From contig JALLLT010000171.1 in the NCBI GenBank assembly GCA_025266875.1, positions 1 through 12,023 on the forward strand: a stretch of 12,023 bases of DNA. Reading direction: 5' to 3'. The DNA comes from Fennellomyces sp. T-0311 (Eukaryota > Mucoromycota > Mucoromycetes > Mucorales > Lichtheimiaceae). Both the position numbers and the translations under genes were made by a program. Shown piece by piece: positions 1-6,633 of the stretch; the stretch's first letter is position 1; every line of letters begins with the position of its first letter. The notes beneath the pieces are model-generated. The model worked only from the letters and a program-made list of their open reading frames with translations, had not been told where the DNA came from and did not search any database.

Positions 1-176
1 AGAATGACTGTCGTGGTGTCTTCTTGTTCCATTCTTGTTGTTGGCGGATCAAAGGTGAGTTCCTGTTTCGTTGTTGCTGACGTTTCGTCTAGATCCAGAA
101 GAGGTGTTTCTGTCGGTCGGAATCCGGGATACTGTGCTCGTGATTGGAATTGTCTCGGATATCGGGGATCGCTCAT
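1..176 (-). CDS. 5' end of gag-like ORF of LTR retrotransposon C (partial)
   Basis: An open frame on the minus strand starts at ATG (176-174) and runs without a stop to the window edge, 58 codons. The protein begins MSDPRYPRQFQSRAQYPG and is rich in Thr, Pro, Gln and acidic residues, as disordered Gag N-termini often are. The start is chosen because it is the first ATG after a well-formed LTR end and primer binding site, 11 bases downstream of the site. No capsid, zinc-knuckle or protease motif is reached inside the window, so Ty1/copia versus Ty3/gypsy membership is undecided. The function (virus-like particle protein) is inferred from position only, not from recognisable homology. Confidence 0.6.
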   Translation of the reverse strand, partial: MSDPRYPRQFQSRAQYPGFRPTETPLLDLDETSATTKQELTFDPPTTRMEQEDTTTVI

Positions 177-186
177 AAATAACTTT

Positions 187-194
187 CGCTACCA
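187..194 (-). other. Primer binding site for initiator tRNA-Met (element C)
   Basis: Reading the minus strand out of the LTR end, two bases (AT) follow the terminal CA and then TGGTAGCG occurs. The yeast Ty1 primer binding site, TGGTAGCGCC, pairs with the 3' end of initiator tRNA-Met, and these eight bases match it; the following bases diverge. The position just inside the LTR is exactly where minus-strand priming occurs, which fixes this LTR as the 5' LTR and the element's direction as leftward. Confidence 0.7.
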
Positions 195-289
195 ATTGTC
201 GTAATCTTTTTGGCGGATAATACCGAAGCCAATGGATCAGCGAATTAGGCGAAGGAAAACAAAAGAATAAAGATGACTTGATAGATGCC

Positions 290-322
290 TTTATTGTCTA
301 CAACGATGGGGGATATATATAT
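290..322 (-). promoter_or_regulatory. TATA stretch and AATAAA signal of LTR C
   Basis: On the minus strand ATATATATAT lies at 322-313 and AATAAA at 295-290. The order TATA then poly(A) signal inside an LTR marks the U3-R boundary region: retroelement transcripts would start between or near them and end after the AATAAA of the 3' copy. This is a motif-based call. Confidence 0.5.
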
Positions 323-364
323 GTTTTCTAACTAGTTGGTTATACTAAATATGTGATAGAGATA

Positions 365-456
365 TACGTGTTCAGCAGGAAAAGAGCTACGTGTTGTATT
401 GACCAGAGACTACGTCTCGAAGAGATCGTGTCTTAACAAGAAGCAACTACGTGTTC
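365..456 (-). promoter_or_regulatory. Three CACGTA boxes and a short palindrome in U3 of LTR C
   Basis: TACGTGTTC, TACGTGTTG and TACGTGTTC occur on the plus strand at 365-373, 388-396 and 448-456 (AACACGTA on the transcript strand), upstream of the TATA stretch in the direction of element transcription. Between them lies GAGAC-TAC-GTCTC at 406-418, a 5-bp inverted repeat around a TAC centre. The motif core ACGTG resembles E-box or CRE-like half sites. Repeated motifs upstream of a TATA box are typical of LTR enhancers; binding by any factor is inference. Confidence 0.4.
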
Positions 457-541
457 ACGGTGGTACAGACCAAAAAAGGAATGCCTGCCATTTCTGGCTA
501 CGACACAGTCTATCTGCCAAAAAGTGACATGACAACAATAT

Positions 542-548
542 AAAAAAA
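542..548 (-). terminator. Possible RNA polymerase III terminator (T7)
   Basis: A run of seven T on the minus strand is the first long T run downstream of the tRNA-Lys 3' end, about 55 bases away. Pol III usually stops within 20 bases, so this is a distal candidate. A weaker TTGTT lies directly after the tRNA at 603-599. Confidence 0.25.
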
Positions 549-603
549 GCCAATTACTATTTTTTAATAATGACACTGGCTATAATATGGTTTTTCTTAA
601 CAA

Positions 604-675
604 GCCCTACGGGGGGGTCGAACCCCCAACCTTGAGATTAAGAGTCTCACGCTCTGCCGATTGAGCTAGCAAGGC
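604..675 (-). tRNA. tRNA-Lys (anticodon CTT)
   Basis: The 72-base minus-strand sequence folds into a full cloverleaf: acceptor GCCTTGC/GTAGGGC (two G-T wobbles), D stem GCTC/GAGC, anticodon stem TGAGA/TCTCA with loop CTCTTAA (anticodon CTT, decoding AAG), a five-base variable loop, and T stem GGGGG/CCCCC with loop TTCGACC. Internal promoter boxes are intact: A box TAGCTCAATCGG and B box GGTTCGACCCC. There is no intron and no encoded CCA, as expected of a nuclear eukaryotic gene. The base after the acceptor, position 73, is T, which is unusual for a discriminator. The gene is flanked by an LTR element 66 bp downstream and a family-A LTR 241 bp upstream. Confidence 0.95.
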
Positions 676-804
676 CGGTATTCATTTGACAAGATGCCTA
701 ATGAAATTGTACGCCACATTTACCAGCGCACCCAGTGCATTTAAAATAATTTTTTACCTGGTTAAAATTGAGTTTAAAGGCCAACTTTAAGCTGATTTAA
801 CCTG

Positions 805-889
805 GCTCAAACCCCACATTTGAGCGATTTTAAGTAGATTAATGACTACCTTTAAACTAGTTTATTCTGTTCAAATGTGAAGTTTGAGC
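805..889. repeat. Imperfect inverted repeat (foldback)
   Basis: The 21-bp arms at 805-825 (GCTCAAACCCCACATTTGAGC) and 869-889 are inverted copies with 18 of 21 positions matching, separated by 43 bp. Further weak symmetry with TTTAA-type words extends outward on both sides. The 120-200 bp neighbourhood has no ORF. It could be a degraded foldback or MITE-like element, or a cruciform-forming spacer; no target duplication was found. Confidence 0.5.
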
Positions 890-916
890 AAGCTAATTTT
901 CTTAAATATAGTCTTT

Positions 917-1912
917 TGTGGTATCGCTCAATTGGAAAGCTTCAAATGATGAGACCAAAAAATAAGATAATGTTTTATTAAAGAGAACTACTCTTTATTT
1001 ATAATGATGATGAGTTGGGACAGAGAAGGTGAATGCTTTTCTATCAGAGCTGAATCTGTGTTATTGCCATAATTCCTAATGACCATACTGCCTTATTACA
1101 AAGGAGCAGATAATCATGCCGAGACTGAGTTAATGTGAATGGACCTTCTTGAAGACTGAACTCAGATCAAGGTCTTACTGACACACAAGCTAGTAAACAG
1201 GCCAATAGATAACTGTGCGGTTGTTGATGTTGAAATAAAGAAATGGATGTAACAAAAGCTGAGATAGAAAGGTCTGTAGACAATAGATGACTGGTATATC
1301 AGGATATGACATTGCTGTTGTATCCACAACATGATTATGGCTTATGCATCATTTACCCTTGTTTGCTTATTGACAACGAGTTACTTTAATTTTCCGATCT
1401 ACAGCCACACCCCTGTCTTGACATGCGTTCATCGTAATAACCTTGCCTATCTTAGTGAAACCCACATAACCCTGGTTACCACAGCGGTTCATGTGCCTTA
1501 CAACCATGTCAATGATCCAACCCCTCGAGAATAAGCTTTTATTATTTAAAGTGATGATTCAACATACGAAATAAATCAGTTATTACTTGAGTCTCGTCAC
1601 TTACCTGCCTCTTCTTATTGTTGAATATCACAATTGCCCCCCTCCAGACGAAACAACCGTATGAAAAAGGATTGTTGTAGGTCCCTACGCTTGTGGATAA
1701 ACAGCATACCAATGGCTAGAAAAACCTGGAAAAAACCTAGTAGGAAAAATGGTGGGCAAAAAAGTCCTGTCTAAGTGCATTTTGATTTTATATTGGAGGC
1801 AGTGCTGGCTACGGCAACATGTCTGCGCTTTGACGAGCGTGTTTCTATATGACTATGAGTAGAAGTCATGAAGAAGCTGTTAGCTTGCGATTTTGTACTA
1901 GTCCCATCAGCA
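917..1912 (-). mobile_element. Family-A LTR, older copy, split by a solo LTR
   Basis: Apart from a 322-bp interruption, this segment matches 4820-5494 almost base for base from TGTGGTATCGCTC to CCCATCAGCA (674 versus 675 bp). On the minus strand it reads TGCTGATGGG...GATACCACA, a TG...CA LTR with TATAAATA followed by AATAAA. Most differences from the other copy are C-to-T or G-to-A in this copy, many at CpG sites of the other. No matching target duplication was found at the outer ends. Three bases past its inner end (CGT) also match the other copy, so it may once have been attached to an internal region. Neither TATA nor poly(A) motif appears disabled, but no coding partner is left on this side. 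Confidence 0.85.
1316..1632. mobile_element. Solo LTR (family D, 317 bp) nested in LTR A
   Basis: The insertion begins TGTTGTATCC and ends GAATATCACA (TG...CA) and is bracketed by a perfect 5-bp direct repeat ATTGC at 1311-1315 and 1633-1637. The uninterrupted family-A copy has a single ATTGC at 5213-5217, so the empty site is known and the boundaries are exact. The 5' end contains a small hairpin TGTTGT-ATCC-ACAACA. AATAAA-like words occur on both strands (plus near 1570, minus near 1540), so direction is not settled. A 317-bp LTR with 5-bp duplication and no internal region is the expected product of LTR-LTR recombination. Confidence 0.9.
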
Positions 1913-2083
1913 CGTTGTTGTAAAAGGAAATTGTTTGTGTAAGGTAATTCTGTGTAAAACAGGGTCTGCAAAGTAGGTTGAAATATAGAGAAATAGAAAA
2001 GGTGAGTTAACCAAATACAGATATAAGCTCCTGTCTTGGGCTTTGAAAGGTATGATCAAGATAATTGAGGTCAAGTTAACTGC

Positions 2084-2116
2084 TTTATTTCATTTGATTC
2101 AACAAGGGTATTTATA
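2084..2116 (-). promoter_or_regulatory. TATA box and AATAAA of LTR B
   Basis: TATAAATA at 2116-2109 and AATAAA at 2089-2084 on the minus strand, 20 bases apart, the same spacing style as in the family-A LTR. They set the direction of element B as leftward, in agreement with its integrase. Confidence 0.55.
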
Positions 2117-2197
2117 TGTTTCTGTGGATATGCTGACTGTGGATACATCGGGCTATGCTGGAGGTAAAAGGTGGGTTAGATAGGAATTACAACTAGC

Positions 2198-2396
2198 AAG
2201 AGATCCGAGTGCGGAAGAAGATAAACGAAAGTGCAGATGCACCATATAATAGAATAGGTCGGTAGCTTGGGAAGATCAGAGAGAGAAAGAAGATACATCA
2301 ATGTGCAGATGCACCATATAACAGAATAGGTCGGTAGCTTGGGAAGATCAGAACGAGAAAAAGGAGATACATCAAGTGCAGATGCACCATATAGTT
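2198..2396. repeat. 72-73 bp tandem repeat in U3 of LTR B
   Basis: Units start at 2231, 2303 and 2376 (spacing 72 and 73 bp), each opening with GTGCAGATGCACCATATA. The first two are nearly identical through GGTCGGTAGCTTGGGAAGATCAGA; the third is cut after about 21 bp, and a diverged partial unit precedes the first from about 2198. Each unit carries the near-palindrome GTGCAGATGCAC with an E-box core CAGATG. In element orientation the array is upstream of the TATA box, as LTR enhancer repeats are. Confidence 0.8.
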
Positions 2397-2483
2397 GAAT
2401 GAAGGTCAATACAAAGGTCAAGTGCGAGCCAAACAAAAGGGGAAGGTAGCATAAACGAAGAGGGGCCGAGAAATTTCGTTACA

Positions 2484-2494
2484 GCCTCCCCTGC
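2484..2494 (-). other. Polypurine tract of element B
   Basis: On the minus strand GCAGGGGAGGC lies immediately before the LTR start TGTAACG. This is the primer for plus-strand DNA synthesis in LTR retroelements and defines the inner boundary of the 3' LTR. Confidence 0.65.
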
Positions 2495-2518
2495 TTGCAA
2501 AAATGCAGTCTTTGCATT

Positions 2519-3229
2519 TCAATAGATCTGACCTTGTTTGTGGCCTTGTAGTCGTAGGCACCTTTTTTCCTGACGACGAGTGAGACTTGCATTTTCAAAT
2601 GCGACTCTATCTGCGTTGTGAGCGCTGATAAATCGTTGAACAGCCCAGCGATTGTTAAATCCGCCCTTTAACATCCGACAAAGGATACGATCCTAGGTTT
2701 CCTGTGTTGGTTGTCTGTCCTGTGTAGCCGCGAGACTATGAAATAAGTCGATCAAGTCATGTGCAAACCGGTCTCGTTCTTCTTGTGCCTTCTTTAAATT
2801 TCGTGCTTGTCGTTCTAGATTCATACGAAGCTTCTGGACTTCTTGTTCCTCCCAGAAATCCATGGCAAGGCTCCTTCGAACAAGATTCATATTGTCATCA
2901 TTGCCGTTCATAGGGTCAAAGCAGTCTTCCATTTCCGTGCTAGAAGCTTCGGTCATTGATCTAACTACAGAAATTCATTCTGTTTCTTGAGGCTCTGGAG
3001 TCACTTGCTCCAGTCTGCTTGGTTGTTCCATTGAGTTCGCAAGGTAATTCCTGGAAAATCCTTCGTCTTCTGATGCCATTCTCTCTTGTGACCTGGCTCT
3101 GTGATAGCCTACATCATATGGGGTTCCTTGGATGCTTGTTTCCTCACTTTGGGGTTCCGACTCTTGTAGTTCTTCATGTGCAAGAGTAAAATCTTCTTCA
3201 TCGGAGATATAAATCACTTCTGGCTCCAT
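2519..3229 (-). pseudogene. Third ORF of element B, acidic and coiled-coil protein, broken
   Basis: One frame runs from ATG at 3229 to a stop at 2519, about 236 codons, broken only by TGA at 2977-2975 and TAG at 2695-2693. The first part is acidic (it opens MEPEVIYISDEEDF, with Glu/Ser/Gln runs); the second, after an internal ATG at 2956, contains a heptad-like charged helix around EEQEVQKLRMNLERQARNL; the end past the TAG is basic. The frame lies between integrase and polypurine tract, where a few Ty3-like elements carry an extra ORF. I do not recognise the family. Both internal stops could arise from CGA or CAG by one C-to-T change. A host-derived or spurious frame is possible, but the length and shared frame across two stops argue for a decayed gene. 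Confidence 0.5.
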
Positions 3230-3280
3230 TACTGTTGAGAGGGTTCTTGGTTGATTTCTTGAATGGTGGTCTGTGCGGGA

Positions 3281-3475
3281 TCATCCATTTTTTAGGATGT
3301 TTTTATATCTTCTTCTTTTTCCTTGCTCTTTTTTTTTGTTTTGTTTCGTCGCTATGTAATGCAGCCTTCGGGATGTCTTCTGGACAATCTCATCTTTGTC
3401 GGGTGCGAATACAGGTTTGCGACGTGTTTCTTTTGCTAAACTTCTTTGGGGGACGTCCTTTTCACTTTGGTACAT
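3281..3475 (-). pseudogene. Lysine/arginine-rich frame between integrase and ORF3 (remnant)
   Basis: This frame overlaps the integrase end by a few codons, is in frame with ORF3 downstream, and ends in TGA at 3283-3281, so it may be the original upstream part of ORF3. It encodes a very basic peptide (for example NKKKEQGKRRRYKN). The competing reading is the integrase frame itself: beyond its TGA at 3464-3462 it continues KGRPPKKFSKR, an AT-hook-like sequence at 3461-3441, before meeting further stops. Which of the two was translated cannot be settled from one copy. Confidence 0.3.
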
Positions 3476-4820
3476 TGGCTACCGTTTTGGGTTTGGATCC
3501 ATCTTCAACGTCGAACAATTCGAGGTGATCAGGTGGTACATTCAAAGTCATGACATTTGTTGACGCATTTGCCGTAACCTGGCGATATTCGGTATTAGGC
3601 AGTCGGTAAATGCGCATGAGGTTGCCATGTGTCGGCCTTGGGAAAAGCTTTCCTCGTGTATCTTTCAACTGATAAGATCCTTTTTTGAATTTCTTGTGAA
3701 CAATGAATGGACCGTTCCATTGGTCATTGATAGAGGCCAAATGTGAGGCATCTTGAGCCGATTGGAAAACTTCGACCATGTCTCCTATGTGGAAAGGGGG
3801 CTTCCATTCCTTCTGGCGTGATTCAATTTTTTCCTTGATCATTTTTTGTTGTCTTTCTTGGCTTTGAGCAATAAAGTCGCCAGCGACTTTTCTGATTTCT
3901 TGTAGGGCTGACACGTGATACTGCACCAATTTGTCCACTTGGCCAAATTCGTTGTCGCTGTCGTCATCCAACCATTCGTCTTCGTCTTGCATCTTCCAGT
4001 CGAAGGGCATATGAGGCTCACGTCCGTATACGAGGAAAAATGGTGACTGCCGAGTCATTGCTTGCTTGACTGAGTTATATGAATGTATGATGGCGCTGAT
4101 ATAAACATGCCAGTCTGGCTTTTGATCTGCAGGTAATTTTCGCAGGGCCGATAGTATTGTTCTGTTTTGTCTTTCTACTAAACCATTGCTGGAAGGCGAG
4201 AACGGGCTTGTGACTGCATGACGAATTGAATACTGATCACAGACTGCCTCCATCAATTTGTTCACCAAGGGCTTTCCGTTATCTGTTATAATCTTGACTG
4301 GACATCCAAATTTGGTAATGATGTCCTCGTAAAGGAAGAGTGATACGTCGACACCTGTGATGGTTCGCAAGCATCTACATATTACAAATTTGGTGAAATA
4401 ACAGATGGCAACGATGAGATACCGAAATCCATATCTTGAACTGCTGACATGTTTGATGTCTATGCCTAGCAGGGCAAAAGGCTGTTCTATGACTGGTACA
4501 GGATGCAATTGCTCTTGTCTGACTGGTCGGCCTTGCTTCTGGCAGCGATCGCATTGGAGTATGTAATTTCATACATCTTTAACCATGCCATACCACCAGT
4601 ATCGTCGTTTGAGTTTTTCCAACGTATTTTGCATTGCTTTGTGTCCTCCGAGTGGATGTTCGTGCACCATGTAGATTGCTTCGCCCACTTGATTTTTCTG
4701 AAGAACCAGTCTTGGTAGTGTCTTGGCTCTTCGATAAAGCTTGTCGTTGTTGACGAAAAATTTGGTATACTGTCCTTTGAGGCGTTTTCTGATTTCCGGT
4801 GTAATATTCTTCGGGTATTT
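3462..4820 (-). pseudogene. Ty3/gypsy-type integrase of element B, 5'-truncated, with nonsense codon
   Basis: Reading leftward from the family-A LTR edge, a single frame carries the end of the linker, the zinc-binding HHCC domain (HPLGGH, then CDRCQ), the rve catalytic core and the C-terminal domain. The frame is broken once by TGA at 4571-4569, just before the CxxC pair. In the 348-residue part after the stop, the catalytic triad is D17, D76 and E112 with 35 residues between the last two, the retroviral D,D-35-E spacing. The C-terminal part has the GPY/F module (WNGPFIV) typical of Ty3/gypsy; there is no chromodomain. Protease, reverse transcriptase and RNase H are absent because the element is cut at 4820 by the LTR of element A. 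The terminal TGA at 3464-3462 may itself be a mutation, since an AT-hook-like stretch follows it in frame. Confidence 0.88.
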
Positions 4821-5494
4821 GTGGTATCGCTCAATTGGAAAGCTTCAAATGACGAGACCAAAAATAAGATAATGTTTTATTGAAGAGAACTACTCTCTAT
4901 TTATAATGATGATGAGTCGGGACGGAGAAGGTGAATGCTTTTCTATCAGAGCCGAATCCGTGTTATCGCCGTAATCCCTAATGACCATACTGCCTTATTA
5001 CGAAGGAGCGGATAATCATGCAGAGACTGAGTTAACGTGAATGGTCCTTCTTGAAGTCTGAACCCAGATCAAGGTCTCACTGACACACAAGCCAGTGAAC
5101 AGGCCAATAGATAACTGTGCGGTTGTTGATGTTGAAATAAAGGAATGGATGTAACAAAGGCTGAGATGGAAAGGTCTGTAGACAATGGATGACTGGTATG
5201 TCAGGATACGACATTGCCCCCCTCCAGACGAAACAACCGTATAAAAAAGGATTGTTGTAGGTCCCTACGCTTGTGGATAAACAGCATACCAATGACTAGA
5301 AAAACCTGGAAAAAAAACCCAGTGGGAAAAATGATGGGCAAAAAAGTCATGTCTAAGCGCGTTTTGATTTTATACTGGAGGCAGTGTTGGCTGCGGCAAC
5401 ACGTCTGCGCTTTGACGAGCGTGTTTCTATATGACTGTGAGCAGAAGTCATGGAGAAGCTGTTAGCTCGCGATTTTGTACTGGTCCCATCAGCA
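4820..5494 (-). mobile_element. Family-A LTR, younger copy (675 bp), probably 3' LTR of a chromovirus
   Basis: On the minus strand it reads TGCTGATGGG to GATACCACA, with TATAAATA at 4905-4898 and AATAAA at 4881-4876. It matches the interrupted copy at 917-1912 along its whole length. It lies 44 bp beyond the integrase stop at 5539, the place of a 3' LTR. Its outer edge cuts element B inside integrase coding sequence, so element A inserted into B; the flanking 5 bp are GTATT (4815-4819), whose partner is lost with the rest of A. No polypurine tract is evident in the 44-bp spacer, which is odd and leaves open that this boundary or the pairing is not exact. Confidence 0.85.
4876..4905 (-). promoter_or_regulatory. 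TATA box and AATAAA of LTR A (younger copy)
   Basis: TATAAATA at 4905-4898 and AATAAA at 4881-4876 on the minus strand. Both are conserved in the older copy, supporting them as functional LTR signals. Confidence 0.55.
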
Positions 5495-5538
5495 CGTCTA
5501 CGTTTGTTATTGGCAGTAGGAGCGGTCGCACGTCGACT

Positions 5539-6633
5539 TCAATATTGTTGGATGAGATCCAAGCTATTGAAGTGATCGGTAGGTTCCCAAGTATCTTCAT
5601 TAGGATCATCATATCCCTTCCACCGTACCCGGTATAGGTATTGGTTGTTACTGTCAAGCTTGTGATCCACGACTGCAAGAATCTCGTATGTGTCGTCGGA
5701 TTGTACGGTGGAATCCGGTGAGATTTGCTTGATGTGCGAAGGTGGAACGTTTCTTGACAGCAATTCCCCAGTAGTGTCAGAAAGAACATAACTACCCCCT
5801 TTGGTAATACCATAGACAGTGTAAGGGTCAACATAAAGAGGATCGGTCTTAGCCGCTCTTGCAATGTTCTTGATCATGACCTTACTGCCGATAGGGAAAC
5901 CATCAATAATGCAGTTCTGACTGTCGAACTTACTTTTCTCAATAGCTCGTACAGCATCCATGCGAGCGCTGATAGCAGGAATGACAACCTTTTCCCAATC
6001 CTCGATGTGTTGCATCAGGGCCTTAGCATCCTTAGAGGATGAAGAGGCTGATCCGAGCTGAACACCGGTATAGTCTTGGAAACCATTAGGCTTCCGACCA
6101 AGCATCACGCTGAAAGGACGAGAACCATGCAATCTGGTATGGCGACAATTCATCGCCATTTGTGTACTGGACACAAAAAGATCCCATTCAGTGTTCTTTC
6201 CTTGTAATCGCTTGATGATGGTGCGCTTTGCAATTCCTACAGCATTCTCGGTGGCACCATTCCCACGCGGATGATACTTTGAAGATAAGCGTAGCTCGTA
6301 ACCAGAGGCTTTAGCAAGAAGTTTGCATAAAGAGTTGTGAAACTCTGTACCCCAGTCATGCGTAAGGACCATAGGATAGCCCAGCAAAGAGAACACGTCA
6401 ACTAAAGTATACGCGATGGTGGAAGCTGATTTGTCAGGTATAGCTCGTAACACCACGAAACGTGTGAATATATCCAGCATGACAAGTAGATAAGCATTAC
6501 CATGGTCACTGACAACATTGAAGTCGCCAAGGTCGATTGCCCAATGATCTCCAGGTCTGTCAGCTTTCACGTGTTTCAAAGGATGGTAACTATGTTTCCC
6601 GATGTTGAAGCGTTGGCAATCGGGGCATGCACT
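5539..6633 (-). pseudogene. Chromovirus integrase with C-terminal chromodomain, 5'-truncated
   Basis: A single open frame of about 364 codons without internal stops. It opens in the second half of the integrase zinc finger (CPDCQRFNIGKHSYHP). From the TTG at 6579 (residue 1), the catalytic core has D16, D75 and E111, with 35 residues between the last two. A GPY/F-like region (VDPYTVYG) follows near residue 250, and the last 50 residues form a chromodomain (YEILAVVDHK ... YRVRWKGYDDPNEDTWEP) with its aromatic cage residues Y, W and W. Chromodomains direct integration of Ty3-type chromoviruses to histone-marked chromatin. Upstream, at about 6633, coding similarity stops and TAA appears in unrelated sequence, so protease, RT, RNase H and the zinc-finger histidines are gone. 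The surviving domain is intact and looks younger than element B's integrase. Linkage to the LTR at 4820-5494 is inferred from position. Confidence 0.9.

Larger units (their letters stand above)
197..537 (-). mobile_element. 5' LTR of retrotransposon C (341 bp)
   Basis: On the minus strand the segment begins TGTTGTCATG at 537 and ends ATTACGACA at 197, a TG...CA pair with imperfect terminal inverted repeats (TGTTGT versus TGTCGT). The end at 197 is fixed by the adjoining primer binding site; the end at 537 is the best TG...CA match and is less certain. Internally, on the same strand, there is an alternating TATA stretch followed about 20 bases later by AATAAA, the expected U3/R order. The 5-bp target copy outside 537 would be ATATA; its partner is outside the window. 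The element therefore enters from the left and ends about 66 bp beyond the 3' end of the tRNA gene. Confidence 0.7.
1919..2483 (-). mobile_element. 3' LTR of Ty3-like element B (about 565 bp)
   Basis: On the minus strand the LTR starts TGTAACGAAA at 2483, directly after a polypurine tract, and most likely ends TCCTTTTACA at 1919 (TG...CA; both ends share TGTAA in inverted form). TATAAATA at 2116-2109 and AATAAA at 2089-2084 follow in the right order. Upstream of the TATA box lies the 72-73 bp tandem array. The outer end touches the family-A LTR within six bases. The 2483 end is firm because of the polypurine tract; the 1919 end could instead be 1916 (TGTTGTAAAAGG). Confidence 0.7.

Noticed and set aside
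4..204. Plus-strand 66-codon frame at the left edge
   Set aside because: It is the antisense of the gag-like start, primer binding site and LTR end on the minus strand, which explain the segment better.
1331..1534. Plus-strand 67-codon frame
   Set aside because: It lies wholly inside the 317-bp solo LTR and starts a few bases after its edge; LTRs of this size do not code.
2198..2396. Repeat array as a CRISPR
   Set aside because: The whole 72-73 bp unit repeats with no unique spacers, and the context is a eukaryotic LTR.
2176..2436. Minus-strand frame with internally repeated peptide (SDLPKLPTYS)
   Set aside because: The repeated peptide simply reflects translation of the 72-73 bp array in the LTR; unit lengths differ (72, 73), so a coding repeat would shift frame.
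3235..3528. Hydrophobic plus-strand frame resembling a membrane protein
   Set aside because: Its Phe/Leu richness is the mirror of the Lys/Glu-rich minus-strand coding sequence of element B.
5272..5280. DnaA-box-like TTATCCACA (minus strand), also in the older LTR copy
   Set aside because: A single 9-bp match in each LTR copy of a eukaryotic retroelement; no replication context.
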